Shown: positions 30,554-39,924, counted from the stretch's first letter. The stretch: 49,342 nucleotides of DNA from Rathayibacter_A sp036510655 (GCA_036510655.1 DATCDQ010000073.1:1-49342), one strand, 5' to 3'. Program-made: numbers and translations. Notes: generated by a model not told the origin, from the letters alone.

Positions 30554-31534
30554 TTATTCGCCGGGGTACACAAGCCCGATCTGGCTGCGGATCTCGTCGA
30601 GCGTGCGCATGATCGACACCGACTCATCTGGCCGCATGAGCGGGCTGACGGTCAGACCGCGGCCGATCAGCCGCTCCGCTTCGGCCGCTTGGAATTGCTT
30701 GCCGCCGACGACATCCGATTCATAGGTTTCAAGCACCTCACCGGAACTCGCGATCACTCGGAACGTCGTCGGCGCGTACCACACGGCGTCGATTTCGATC
30801 CGAGCGTCCGTGCCCTCGATCACCGCCCGATTGGCGCCGCGCGTGTCGCTGGCCGAGAAGGTCGTCGCGAGTTCGCCGCCCGCATACCGGAACACGGTCG
30901 CGACAGCGCTGTCCGCGCCGGTGTCGCGGAAGCGGGCATCCGCATGAACAGCTTCGGGTTCGCCGAACAGATGCGCCGCGAACGAGATCGGGTAAATGCC
31001 GAGGTCCAGCAGGGCGCCGCCGCCGAGTTCGAGCGCGTTGATGCGGTGGGCCGGGTCGTCCGGCAGCTTCTGAGCGTGCTCCGCAGTGAACGAGAGTAGG
31101 CGGCCGAGCGTGCCGGCGGCGATGAGCTGGTCAATGCGAGCGATGTGCGGTAGAAAACGGGTCCACATCGCTTCGAGCAATAGCAGGTTCTTCGCCGCGG
31201 CAAGGTCCACGAGTTGCTGCGCCTCACCCGCGTTGATGGTGAGCGGCTTCTCAACGAGCACGTGCTTGCCTGCGTTCAGTGCCAGGCTCGCGTTGGCCAC
31301 ATGCATCGGATGCGGCGTGGCCACGTAGATGATGTCCACGTCCGGGTTCGCAACCAGCGCCTCGTAACTCGCGTGCGCGACAGGAATGCCGAACTCAGCG
31401 GCGAATGCGTCAGCCGCGTGTTGCGATCGCGACCCGACGGCTTGCAGGCGGAAACCGTTGGCCTTCAGATCGCGCGCGAACGTGTGTGCGATCCCGCCGG
31501 TGGCCAGGATTCCCCAGCGCAGACTCTCGGTCAT
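30554..31534 (-). CDS. Gfo/Idh/MocA-family NAD(P)-dependent oxidoreductase
   Basis: 326 residues. N-terminal Rossmann fold with LRWGILATGGIAHTFARDLK, the family EKP motif in KHVLVEKPLTINAGEAQQLV, and YVATPHPMHVANASLALNAG. The C-terminal sheet domain holds the catalytic-lysine region and GGGALLDLGIYPISFAAHLF. It oxidises or reduces sugars, inositols or diols; dihydrodiol dehydrogenase-like members exist. ATG 31534 follows GAAGGAGCTCAC. It stands alone between dacB and tRNA-Thr. Substrate unknown. Confidence 0.9.
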   Translation of the reverse strand: MTESLRWGILATGGIAHTFARDLKANGFRLQAVGSRSQHAADAFAAEFGIPVAHASYEALVANPDVDIIYVATPHPMHVANASLALNAGKHVLVEKPLTINAGEAQQLVDLAAAKNLLLLEAMWTRFLPHIARIDQLIAAGTLGRLLSFTAEHAQKLPDDPAHRINALELGGGALLDLGIYPISFAAHLFGEPEAVHADARFRDTGADSAVATVFRYAGGELATTFSASDTRGANRAVIEGTDARIEIDAVWYAPTTFRVIASSGEVLETYESDVVGGKQFQAAEAERLIGRGLTVSPLMRPDESVSIMRTLDEIRSQIGLVYPGE

Positions 31535-31609
31535 GTGAGCTCCTTCGGCGCGGCGACAACGGCTCTTGCCATGCTATCGGGGCGTCAACTCACGCGAACC
31601 GGCATACAG

Positions 31610-31682
31610 AGCCGCCTATCAGAATCGAACTGATGACCTTCTCATTACGAGTGAGACGCTCTACCGACTGAGCTAAGGCGGC
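31610..31682 (-). tRNA. tRNA-Thr (anticodon CGU)
   Basis: On the minus strand the acceptor GCCGCCT pairs with AGGCGGC. The D-arm reads TTAGCTCAGTCGGTAGAGC, the anticodon arm TCTCA-CTCGTAA-TGAGA gives anticodon CGT, and the T-arm is ATCAGTTCGATTCTGAT. Discriminator T, and CCA is not encoded. The 3' side begins at 31610. All stems pair. Confidence 0.96.
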
Positions 31683-31769
31683 CTGGCTTGGAGCCGCGGA
31701 CGAGTCTACATGAGGCCGCGCCCCCTGCGGAAATTGGGCGCGGCATCCGCGCCGTGTCTCGATATTGGT

Positions 31770-31896
31770 GGTCGAGTAGCCAGCGAGCGCAGCGAGCAGG
31801 CGTATCGAGACCGGGCAAGCGAACTACCGGGGTCTCGATACGCGGGCTCGTTCCTCGCTCGCTACTCGACCAACTACTCGACCGACTACTCGATCG
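31770..31896. repeat. Family A palindromic repeat (copy 5), extended
   Basis: GGTCGAGTAG at 31770-31779, internal GTATCGAGACC and GGTCTCGATACGC, and CTCGCTACTCGACC ending at 31871, followed by two more ACTACTCGA fragments to 31896. It fills the gap between tRNA-Thr and the TetR gene. The 3' fragments resemble those after the copies in the FAH-RraA gene. Confidence 0.85.
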
Positions 31897-31914
31897 GCGA
31901 GAGAGTGCTCCGCG

Positions 31915-32631
31915 TCAGCGTGCCTCGTGTTGCAGGCTCAAGGCTTGTAGCTCCCTGAAGGAATCGTGCAGGCGCGAAACCAGTGCGTCCGTGCCGCCGG
32001 CGTCGGCCCAGCACCACCAGGCGTGACGGATGCCCGCGAATGCGACGAGCGTAATCAGACGCGCACGCGATTCCAGCTGTTCGTCGTCACCCGCACTGTG
32101 CTCGTCGTGTCCGTGCTCGTCGTGTCCGTGCTCATTTTGTCCGTGCTCGTCGTGTCCGTGCTCATCATGCTGGAGTCGCCGGCGCACGATCGCCGTCAGG
32201 TCGGCTTCGAGCTGCTTCATTCCGGCCATCCGCAGTGTGAACAACTGCGGGTTGTCCTTCAGCAGTGCGCGGCGCAACTTGTGGATGTCGCGCTCATCCG
32301 CTCCCATGCTGTTCTCCACGCCGTCGACAAGGAGGTCCCGGATGCCGTCGAGGATCGTCTGATCTGGGCCGGCTGTCACGAACGCGTCGACCGCAGCACC
32401 GCCGGGCAGCGCCGGCATGTCGCCGATCACGGCGGCTTCCTTCGAGGGGAAGTAATTGAAGAACGTGCGCGGCGACACGAGCGCCTGCTGGCTGATATCG
32501 TCGACGGTCACTCGGTCGAAGCCGCGCTCCTTCGACAGCGTAAGGGCAGCGCGCTGAATCGCGCGCCGCGTTGCAAGCCGCTTGCGTTCGCGCAGTCCGA
32601 GCCGCGCTTGAGCCCCAGCCGTCAACGTCAT
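31915..32631 (-). CDS. TetR-family regulator with a His-rich insertion
   Basis: 238 residues from ATG 32631. The helix-turn-helix is RKRLATRRAIQRAALTLSKE, then GFDRVTVDDISQQALVSPRT and FFNYFPSKEAAV, classic TetR. The C-terminal domain (about 75-235) is interrupted at 155-178 by a His/Asp/Glu-rich run with repeating HDEHG units, encoded by a 15-nt tandem repeat at 32101-32175. Such a segment could bind Zn, Ni or Co, or be a neutral expansion. It lies directly after a family A repeat and is not next to an obvious target; the secreted peptidase gene (34354 leftward) ends 119 bp upstream. Effector unknown. Confidence 0.85.
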   Translation of the reverse strand: MTLTAGAQARLGLRERKRLATRRAIQRAALTLSKERGFDRVTVDDISQQALVSPRTFFNYFPSKEAAVIGDMPALPGGAAVDAFVTAGPDQTILDGIRDLLVDGVENSMGADERDIHKLRRALLKDNPQLFTLRMAGMKQLEADLTAIVRRRLQHDEHGHDEHGQNEHGHDEHGHDEHSAGDDEQLESRARLITLVAFAGIRHAWWCWADAGGTDALVSRLHDSFRELQALSLQHEAR

Positions 32632-32749
32632 GACTCGATTATTGCAGTGTCGCAACATTTGCGTGCGAGAATATGCGCGGGAAGCAACAGCAGCATCCCC
32701 GCCAGTACCAGCAGGAACAACAGCACCAATACCAGCAACAGCGCGACGG

Positions 32750-34354
32750 TCAACACATCGGGTCGGTCTGGGGAACCGTGCCCTTCACGAAGAAGTCGTC
32801 GACGGCGTTATTCACGCACGAATTCGACTTGTTGTAGGCCGTGTGACCCTGACCGTGATACGTGATCAAATGACCGTTCTGCAGTTCCTTGGAAAGGTTC
32901 TGCGCCCAGACATACGGCGTTGCAGGATCGTTGGTCGTTCCGACGACGAGAATCGGTGCGGATCCGTCCGCGTGGATCGGGCCTCGCGTCGCCGTGGACG
33001 CGTACGGCCAGTTGGCGCATCCGATGTCCCCATACGCCATATACGGGCCGATCACCGGCGCTACTGCGGTCAACTCGGCCGCTTGCTGGCGCATCACGGT
33101 CGGATCATCGTTGTAGGTGTAGTCCAGGCAGTTAATGGCCATGAACGCCTCGGTCGAGTTGTCCTGATACTGGCCGGTCGTCGTGTTCCGTCCGTTGTAA
33201 CCGTCGGCGAGTTGGAAGGCATAGGTGGCGTCCCCCTGCATCACGCTCGTGAACATGTCGCTCAGGTAACTCCATGCCGTGGCGTCGTAGAGCGGGTAGA
33301 TGATCGCCGTCACGAGTGTGTTCGCGCCGAGCTCGCGGCCATCCGAATTGCGGATCGGGCTGGCCTGTACCGACGCGATCAGTTGCGCGATCGTCGACAT
33401 ACCCGATGCGACAGTCCCGGTGAACGGGCACTTCTTGTTGTTGGCCAGGCAATCCTGAAGGTAGGCACGCAGGGCGCTTTCGAAGCCCTCGGACTGCACT
33501 TTCGTGACCTCGAAGTTGCTCGCGGCCGGGTCGAGTGCGCCGTCGAGCACGAGTCGACCGGTTTTACCGGGGAACAGGTCTGCATAGGTCGCGCCGAGAT
33601 ACGTTCCGTAGGAATACCCGAGGTAATTAAGCTTCTTATCACCGAGCGCGGCACGCAACAGGTCGAGGTCTTTCGCCGCATTGATAGTGTCGACCTTCGA
33701 CAGCAGTGCACCGGTGTTCGCCTTGCACGCTTTGCCGAATGCGATCGACGACTGCGTCTGAGCGGCGATCCACTGCGCTGACCCGGGGGTGCCCGGCGTA
33801 ATGTCGTACAGATAGGCATCCATCTGCTTCGCGTCATAACATTTCACCGCCGTCGAGTGCCCGACTCCGCGCGGGTCGAAGCCGACCACGTCGAAATTGG
33901 CTTGCAGCGTGGCATCCGTCGCGTAGTTGATGGAGTCTTTCACGAAGTTGTAGCCGGAACCGCCCGGGCCGCCCGGGTTCACCAGCAGCGAGCCGAGCTT
34001 CTTGCCCTTGGCCGGCTGACGGATGAGCGCAAGCTTGATCGTCCCCTCGGCGGGATGCGTCCAATCCAGCGGCGCGGTCGCCGTCGTGCACTGCATGGTC
34101 TTGTTGCACGCCGTCCAGGTGAGCGTCTGTGTGTAGAACCGCTTGAGCTCCGCCGGAACGCTTTCGGCTGCCGGCGTCGACGTCGTGCTCGACCCCGAAC
34201 CGCCGTGCGGCAGAAACGAGAACGGCGAACACGCGCCGAGCACCGCGACGAGCGACACGGCAATGACCCCTGCCGCGATGCGGGCCAGCGGGCGCCGAGT
34301 GATCAGCCGGCGGGTATGCGGGCGCCGTCGCAGACGATGCGGGCGAGTCGTCAC
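32750..34354 (-). CDS. Secreted lipoprotein alpha/beta hydrolase, tripeptidyl-aminopeptidase-like
   Basis: 534 residues from GTG 34354. A basic N-terminus (MTTRPHRLRRRPHTRR) leads to a membrane segment and the lipobox LGAC with Cys42, so it is likely a surface lipoprotein. Catalytic Ser248 sits in LGYSYGT; the oxyanion loop is LLVNPGGPGGSGYNF, the acid is in VVGTTNDPATPY and the histidine in HGQGHTAYNKS, with the C-terminal TAP-like domain (CVNNAVDDFFVKG). Streptomyces relatives (SlpD/SlpE, Tap) cleave tripeptides from protein N-termini. Its start follows directly on the holB stop (adjacent bases), so the two are co-transcribed. Confidence 0.9.
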   Translation of the reverse strand: MTTRPHRLRRRPHTRRLITRRPLARIAAGVIAVSLVAVLGACSPFSFLPHGGSGSSTTSTPAAESVPAELKRFYTQTLTWTACNKTMQCTTATAPLDWTHPAEGTIKLALIRQPAKGKKLGSLLVNPGGPGGSGYNFVKDSINYATDATLQANFDVVGFDPRGVGHSTAVKCYDAKQMDAYLYDITPGTPGSAQWIAAQTQSSIAFGKACKANTGALLSKVDTINAAKDLDLLRAALGDKKLNYLGYSYGTYLGATYADLFPGKTGRLVLDGALDPAASNFEVTKVQSEGFESALRAYLQDCLANNKKCPFTGTVASGMSTIAQLIASVQASPIRNSDGRELGANTLVTAIIYPLYDATAWSYLSDMFTSVMQGDATYAFQLADGYNGRNTTTGQYQDNSTEAFMAINCLDYTYNDDPTVMRQQAAELTAVAPVIGPYMAYGDIGCANWPYASTATRGPIHADGSAPILVVGTTNDPATPYVWAQNLSKELQNGHLITYHGQGHTAYNKSNSCVNNAVDDFFVKGTVPQTDPMC

Positions 34355-35686
34355 CTATGTCCCCTTTCGGACAACGGAAATCAGCATGGCCTCCAGCGCA
34401 AGCAGCGGAGCGACGTTTCCGTCGATGCGCGTGCGTGCCTGCGCGATCGCATCCATGACGGCAAGAGTATCTGCGGGGCCAATGATTTCGCTCAATGCGG
34501 TGAGCTCGGCGGCCCGTTCGCTGTTGACCAACGCCGTATGGCTGCCGAGTTGCAGCATCATGACGTCGCGATACAAGGACAGCAGGTCCACCAGGATGCG
34601 ATCGATCCCGTCCCGCAAGCTGCGCGTCGCCCGCCGCTTCTGGTCTTCTTCGAGCTGGCGCAACTGGGCACGCAACGCTAGCGGCGGCGTTCCGCCTGGG
34701 GCGACGCCGAGCGAACGCAGCGTGCTTTCGCGCTCCGCGGCATCCGTTTCTTCGGTCAAGGCTTTGGCATCGGCACCGGCAATCTGTAACATGCGAGCGG
34801 CGGCCTGCACGGCATCCGAAACGCTGCGGATGCCGAGAGCAAGCCTCAGCGTCTCGTCGCGTCGATCGCGTGCGTCCTCGCTGGTCGCGAGCCGGCGGGC
34901 CATGCCGATGTGGCTCTGCGCGTGACGGGCGGCGCGCTCGGCCAGCGCGGCGTCAACGCCGTCGCGGGAGACGAGCAAGGCGGCGACATCCGCAATATCG
35001 GGCACGCGCAGCCGCACGGTGCGCACGCGTGACCGAATGGTCGGCAGCAGGTCGGCCTCGCTCGGCGCGCAGAGGATCCACACGGTGCGCTCCGGCGGCT
35101 CCTCCAGCTCTTTGAGCAGCACGTTCGACGTCTGCTCGGTCATGCGATCGGCGTCTTCGACGACGATCACCCGATACCGGCTCACGGATGGAGAATAGTG
35201 CGACAGCCTGACCATCTCACGCACGTCATCCCGCTTGATGATGACGCCGGTCGTGCCGAGCACATTAAGATCCGGATGCGTTCGCGCCTCCACCTGCGTA
35301 TGCGCCACCGCGTCGCCGTGCGGCGTTCCGTCACTGAGCAACGCCGTCGCGAACGCGAATGCGAGATTGGACCGACCGGACCCCGGCGGCCCCGTGATCA
35401 GCCACGAGTGCGTCATGGCGGTGGGGGTGGGTGCGGGGGCGGCGGCTGGGGTGGCGGGTGCGGGTGCGGTGCCGGCGGAAGATGCGGGCGCAGATGCAGT
35501 GCCGGGGGAAGATGCAGATGCGATGCCGGCGGACGATGCGGGCGCGGAGCCGATGGACGGTGCGGCGGCGGAGCCTGCGGACAATGCGGCGGCGCGCGTC
35601 GCTGCGCCAGACGTTGGTGCTGCTGCGGCGGCCTTGAACACCGCGATGGCGTCGGCCTGCCCCGTCAACTCGTCCCAGACCGCCAT
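34355..35686 (-). CDS. holB: DNA polymerase III subunit delta-prime
   Basis: 443 residues. AAA+ clamp-loader fold: WLITGPPGSGRSNLAFAFAT (P-loop with Arg for Lys, usual in delta-prime), RVIVVEDADRMTEQTSNVLL, KELEEPPERTVWILCAPS and LLPTIRSRVRTVRLR (SRC-like region). The clamp loader opens the sliding clamp at primer termini. Unusual: residues about 20-90 are an Ala/Ser/Pro-rich insertion (SAPASSAGIASASSPGTASA is part) from short repeats at 35405-35630, splitting the N-terminal helix from the P-loop. Start ATG 35686. Order topA-tmk-holB is conserved in actinobacteria. Confidence 0.92.
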   Translation of the reverse strand: MAVWDELTGQADAIAVFKAAAAAPTSGAATRAAALSAGSAAAPSIGSAPASSAGIASASSPGTASAPASSAGTAPAPATPAAAPAPTPTAMTHSWLITGPPGSGRSNLAFAFATALLSDGTPHGDAVAHTQVEARTHPDLNVLGTTGVIIKRDDVREMVRLSHYSPSVSRYRVIVVEDADRMTEQTSNVLLKELEEPPERTVWILCAPSEADLLPTIRSRVRTVRLRVPDIADVAALLVSRDGVDAALAERAARHAQSHIGMARRLATSEDARDRRDETLRLALGIRSVSDAVQAAARMLQIAGADAKALTEETDAAERESTLRSLGVAPGGTPPLALRAQLRQLEEDQKRRATRSLRDGIDRILVDLLSLYRDVMMLQLGSHTALVNSERAAELTALSEIIGPADTLAVMDAIAQARTRIDGNVAPLLALEAMLISVVRKGT

Positions 35687-35767
35687 GGTTCAAGGCTACC
35701 GGCTGCCGCCGACACTGCCGCGCCGTGCCGCACTTCGGCTGTGCTCAGCGGCCGGGACCTCAGCCGG

Positions 35768-35838
35768 ACCGAATTCAGGCTGGATCGGAGGTCAAAGACG
35801 CAGACCCCGTGAATCCGGCCATCCAACCTGAATACGGT
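35768..35838. repeat. Family C inverted repeat (copy 2)
   Basis: ACCGAATTCAGG (35768-35779) and CCTGAATACGGT (35827-35838) are an inverted pair with a 47-base centre, in the 201-bp gap between holB and tmk. Equivalent to the element at 28813-28886. The gap otherwise holds no gene. Confidence 0.7.
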
Positions 35839-35887
35839 ACCGGATGCGACGAGCGCGCGGCAGCGCGGCGGTGCACGGCGCAGCACC

Positions 35888-36562
35888 CTACGGCAGCAGG
35901 GGTGCGACCCGGCTGCGGATGGCGGTGGCCAGGTCATCGACGGGCAGCGCGGCATCCAGAACGAGGAAACGCTCGGGCTCCGCGGCCGCGAGTTCCAGGT
36001 ATGCGGCACGCACACGGGCGTGGAATTCGGCCTTTTCCGCCTCGAGCCGGTCGTAGCGGGTGCGCGAAGAGTCAAGTCGGCCGCGGGCGACGGTCTCGTC
36101 TAAATCGAGCAGGATCGTCAGTTGTGGGAGCAGCCCGCCGGTCGCCCAGAGCGACAGGTTACGGATCTCGACCGGATCAAGCACCCGCCCCACACCCTGA
36201 TACGCGATCGACGAGTCCAAGTACCGGTCCTGAATCACGATCTCGCCACGCGCGAGCGCCGGCCGCACCAGGGTCTCGATATGGTGCGCGCGATCCGCGG
36301 CGTACAGCAGCGCTTCGGCACGCGGCGCGATATCGCCGCGATGATGCAGCACTAATTCGCGCACTTCGAGCCCGACGTCCGTGCCGCCGGGTTCGCGCGT
36401 GCGCAGGATCTTGTGCCCACGCGACGCCAACCAACTTTCCAGCAGCGCCGCCTGCGTCGACTTGCCGGAACCGTCGCCGCCCTCAAGCGTGATAAACAGA
36501 CCGGATGCCGCGCCGGCGCGCCCTCCATCGATTCCAGACGGCCGGCCGATCGGATCGGTCAC
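35888..36562 (-). CDS. tmk: Thymidylate kinase
   Basis: 224 residues. P-loop GGDGSGKS at 28-35, DR-x motif QDRYLDSSIAYQGVGR, and a LID region DSSRTRYDRLEAEKAEFH. It phosphorylates dTMP to dTDP. The first 20 residues (MTDPIGRPSGIDGGRAGAAS) are a disordered addition; an internal start is not obvious. ATG 36562 overlaps the topA stop by four bases (ATGA), so expression is coupled to topA. Confidence 0.93.
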   Translation of the reverse strand: MTDPIGRPSGIDGGRAGAASGLFITLEGGDGSGKSTQAALLESWLASRGHKILRTREPGGTDVGLEVRELVLHHRGDIAPRAEALLYAADRAHHIETLVRPALARGEIVIQDRYLDSSIAYQGVGRVLDPVEIRNLSLWATGGLLPQLTILLDLDETVARGRLDSSRTRYDRLEAEKAEFHARVRAAYLELAAAEPERFLVLDAALPVDDLATAIRSRVAPLLP

Positions 36563-39447
36563 TGCGCCGCGGGCGCTTTCGTCGACACGCCGGTCTTCAC
36601 GGCCGGCTTCTTCGCGGCGCTCGCCTTGGCCGCACTTGAGCGTGCAGCCACGGTCCGGGTCGTCGTCGCCTTTGTGGCGGCCGGCTTCTTCGCAGCAGGC
36701 TTTCTCGCTGCAGGCTTCTTCGCTGCAGGCTTCTTCGCTGGGCCCTTCGCGCGCTTGTCCGCGAGCAACTGCACGGCGCGTGCGAAGTCAACTTCCTCCA
36801 CGGTCTCACCACGAGGAATCGTTGCATTGGTCACGCCGTCGGTGACGTATGGTCCGAATCGACCGTCTTTCACCCGGATCGGCTTGCCGCTTTCCGGATC
36901 GGCCTCGAACTCCTTGAGCGCACTGGATGCGCGGCGTGCTCCGTACTTCGGCTGAGCGAACAGGTCGAGCGCACCCTGCAGGTCGATGTCGAAGATCTGA
37001 TCCTCGCTCGTGAGCGAACGCGTTTCAGCACCCTTCTTCAGGTAGGGGCCATAGCGGCCGTTCTGGGCCTGGATCTCTTCGCCGGACCCCGGATCCGCCC
37101 CGACAGTGCGCGGCAGGTCGAGCAACTTGAGCGCCGTCTCGAGGTCGATCGAATCCAAGTCCATGCTCTTGAACAAGGATGCTGTGCGCGGCTTGACCGT
37201 CGCTGCCTTCTTCGAGGAGGCCTTCTTCTTCGGCTTCGCAGGAGCGTCGACGATCTCGCCCGTCTCGGCATCGACCGTCTCTACAGCCCTTTCACCGGCG
37301 TCGGCCTCTTCTGCGCCGGGCACCTCCGGCTCCAACTCCGTGACGTACGGCCCGAACCGACCGTCCTTGGCAAAGATGTTCTTGCCATTCGCCGGGTTCA
37401 CACCGACGATGCGATCGGTGGCGACCGGCGCGTTGATGAGTTCACGGGCTTTGGCGGGGGTGAGCTCGTCCGGCGCGAGTTCAGCCGGCACGTTCACGCG
37501 GCGGGGGGCGGCATCCGAAGCGGCGTCGGGGTCGACGACCTCAAGATACGGCCCGTACTTGCCGATGCGCAGGGTGATCTCGTCGTCGATGCGAACGGAG
37601 TTGATCTCTCGCGCGTCGATCTCACCGAGGTTGTCGACGACACCGCGGAGGCCCTGGTGCGCGTCGCTTCCGAAGTAGAATCCCTGCAGCCAGGCGGCAC
37701 CGGTTTCTGATCCGTCCGCGATGCGGTCGAGGTCGTCCTCGAGTTCGGCAGTGAAGTCGTAGTCGATCAGGTCACCGAAATAGTCCTCGAGCAGGCGGAC
37801 AACAGAAAACGCAACCCAGTTCGGCACGAGGGCCTGACCGCGCGGGGTCACATAACCGCGGTCGACGATCGTGGACAGGATCGCCGCATACGTCGACGGC
37901 CGGCCGACGCCGAGCTCTTCGAGGGCTTTGACCAGACTCGCCTCCGTGTAGCGCGGCGGCGGGGTCGTCTCGTGCCCCTTGGCTTCGACACTGGTGATGG
38001 CGAGGGTCTGCCCGACGGTCAACGGGGGCAGCTTCGCTTCGCCGGCGGCGGCATCCGTGTTGCGTTCCTCGTCCTTGCTCTCTTCGTACGCCTGCAGGAA
38101 TCCGCGGAACGTGATCACAGTGCCGCTCGCAGTGAATTCGGCGATGCTGCCGTCGAGCAGGCCACCGACCACTGCCGCCTCGATCGCGACGGATGCTGTC
38201 TGCCCTTTCGCGTCCGCCATCTGCGATGCGACAGTGCGCTTCCAGATCAAGTCGTACAGCTTGAAATCGTTGCCGCGGAGCGAGCTCGAGACTTCGCTCG
38301 GCGTGCGGAACACCTCGCCGGACGGCCGGATCGCCTCGTGCGCTTCTTGCGCGTTCTTGCTCTTACCGCTGTAGACGCGCGGCTTGTCGGGCACCGTTTC
38401 CGGCCCGTACAGCTTCGCCGCCTGCGTGCGTGCGGCGTGCGTCGCCTGCTTCGACAGCGCAGGCGAGTCGGTGCGCATATAGGTGATGTAGCCGTTCTCA
38501 TACAGCGACTGCGCGACGCTCATCGTCTGCCGGGCGGAGAAACGCAGCTTGCGCGCGGCCTCCTGTTGCAGTGTCGAGGTCGTGAATGGCGCCGCTGGCC
38601 GCCGCGAATACGGCTTCGAGTCGACCTTGCTCACCGCGACGCGAGTGCTGTCTTCGCGAAGTGCGTCGGCGAGCGCGTGTGCAGCGGTCTCGTCGAGCAC
38701 TGTCGCGCCGCTCTTGAGCTTTCCGCGGTCATCGAAGTCACGACCGGATGCGACCCTGTCGCCATTCAGACGCGCCAGCCGGGATTCGAACGGCGCAGCA
38801 TTCTCGTCCGGCGCGAACCCGGCGAGCAGATCCCAGTAGCCGGCGGCGACGAACGCCAGCCGTTCGCGCTCCCGGTCGACGACGAGACGGGTCGCCGGTG
38901 ACTGCACGCGTCCGGCCGACAATCCGGGCCCGACTTTGCGCCACAGCACGGGCGACACCTCGTAGCCATATAGGCGGTCGAGCACACGGCGCGTCTCCTG
39001 GGCGTCGACCAGGTCGATGTCGATGTCGCGGGTGTTGTTGCGGGCTTCCTGGATGGCTTCGCGGGTGATCTCGTGGAAGACCATGCGCTTGACCGGGACC
39101 TTGGGCTTGAGAACCTCGAGCAGGTGCCATGCAATGGCTTCACCTTCGCGGTCCTCATCAGTTGCGAGCAGGAGTTCGTCGGCGTTCTTCAGTGCGCGTT
39201 TGAGATCGGCGACAGTCTTCTTCTTCTGATCGGACACGACATAGTACGGCTTGAACCCGTTGTCGACGTCGACGCCGAACTTGCCGAGCCCGCCTTTCTT
39301 CTGCTCGGGAGGGAGCGCCTTCGGCTCGATCAGATCCCGGATGTGCCCGACGGACGCCATCACCGTGTACCCGTCCCCAAGGTACTGGGTGATCGATTTC
39401 ACCTTCGTCGGTGACTCTACGATCACCAACTTCGTCGTGCCTGGCAC
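36559..39447 (-). CDS. topA: DNA topoisomerase I
   Basis: 962 residues from GTG 39447, with AGAGGAG 5 bases upstream; a longer frame to 39588 has no ribosome binding site. The toprim domain holds KLVIVESPTK and LLATDEDREGEAIAW; the catalytic Tyr323 is in NGYITYMRTDS. The C-terminal third has repeated topo-C modules with GRFGPYV or GRYGPYL, and ends in a Lys/Ala-rich tail with KKPAAKKPAARKP units, typical of actinobacterial TopA, which aids processivity and DNA binding. It relaxes negative supercoils. First gene of the topA-tmk-holB-peptidase series. The 222-bp gap up to the next gene holds its promoter but no clear motif. Confidence 0.95.
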   Translation of the reverse strand: MPGTTKLVIVESPTKVKSITQYLGDGYTVMASVGHIRDLIEPKALPPEQKKGGLGKFGVDVDNGFKPYYVVSDQKKKTVADLKRALKNADELLLATDEDREGEAIAWHLLEVLKPKVPVKRMVFHEITREAIQEARNNTRDIDIDLVDAQETRRVLDRLYGYEVSPVLWRKVGPGLSAGRVQSPATRLVVDRERERLAFVAAGYWDLLAGFAPDENAAPFESRLARLNGDRVASGRDFDDRGKLKSGATVLDETAAHALADALREDSTRVAVSKVDSKPYSRRPAAPFTTSTLQQEAARKLRFSARQTMSVAQSLYENGYITYMRTDSPALSKQATHAARTQAAKLYGPETVPDKPRVYSGKSKNAQEAHEAIRPSGEVFRTPSEVSSSLRGNDFKLYDLIWKRTVASQMADAKGQTASVAIEAAVVGGLLDGSIAEFTASGTVITFRGFLQAYEESKDEERNTDAAAGEAKLPPLTVGQTLAITSVEAKGHETTPPPRYTEASLVKALEELGVGRPSTYAAILSTIVDRGYVTPRGQALVPNWVAFSVVRLLEDYFGDLIDYDFTAELEDDLDRIADGSETGAAWLQGFYFGSDAHQGLRGVVDNLGEIDAREINSVRIDDEITLRIGKYGPYLEVVDPDAASDAAPRRVNVPAELAPDELTPAKARELINAPVATDRIVGVNPANGKNIFAKDGRFGPYVTELEPEVPGAEEADAGERAVETVDAETGEIVDAPAKPKKKASSKKAATVKPRTASLFKSMDLDSIDLETALKLLDLPRTVGADPGSGEEIQAQNGRYGPYLKKGAETRSLTSEDQIFDIDLQGALDLFAQPKYGARRASSALKEFEADPESGKPIRVKDGRFGPYVTDGVTNATIPRGETVEEVDFARAVQLLADKRAKGPAKKPAAKKPAARKPAAKKPAATKATTTRTVAARSSAAKASAAKKPAVKTGVSTKAPAAQ

Positions 39448-39669
39448 CGGACTCCTCTTTATTGTTCTCGTTCGATATTCGGGTGGCCAGTCAAGGAGAT
39501 CGCGCCCCGCCTCGCATCCAGGCCCCCGAGCGTCGTATTCCATGACTGAGTCGATTGGGCGACGCCGCCCGTCAGGCACACGATACACACACAGACCGGT
39601 TGTCTGCCTAATTCAGGGCCGGTGCTTGGCGTTGTCGAGGTGCTTGAAGTATTGCCGCGGGCGAGGACA

Positions 39670-39924
39670 ATGAGCTACATGGGTACTTCATCTTTCGGCA
39701 CATACACGGCCAAGTTGACCGACGGCCCGCTTGAGGGCAAAACGGTGACCACCGAGTTTCTCGACAGTGGCGACCCGCGCCCGCGCATCGAAATTCCGGC
39801 GGATTCGAGCGGCAAACGCTACCTCTATTCTCGAGCGGACGGCGTCGAATTCGCATCCGACGACACCGACGACCGACGACCCAGCGCCGTCGACTACCGC
39901 TATCTCGAGGCGATCTTCGACTAA
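39670..39924 (+). CDS. Small conserved hypothetical protein
   Basis: 84 residues from ATG 39670, with GCGAGGACA just upstream. MSYMGTSSFGTYTAKLTDGP then LEGKTVTTEFLDSGDPRPRI and EIPADSSGKRYLYSRADG suggest a small beta-rich protein with an acidic tail (DDTDDRRPSAVDYRYLEAIF). No domain recognised. Divergent from topA, convergent toward the Tad genes. It does not look like a shadow: its antisense frame has no start or motif. Function unknown. Confidence 0.6.
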   Translation: MSYMGTSSFGTYTAKLTDGPLEGKTVTTEFLDSGDPRPRIEIPADSSGKRYLYSRADGVEFASDDTDDRRPSAVDYRYLEAIFD

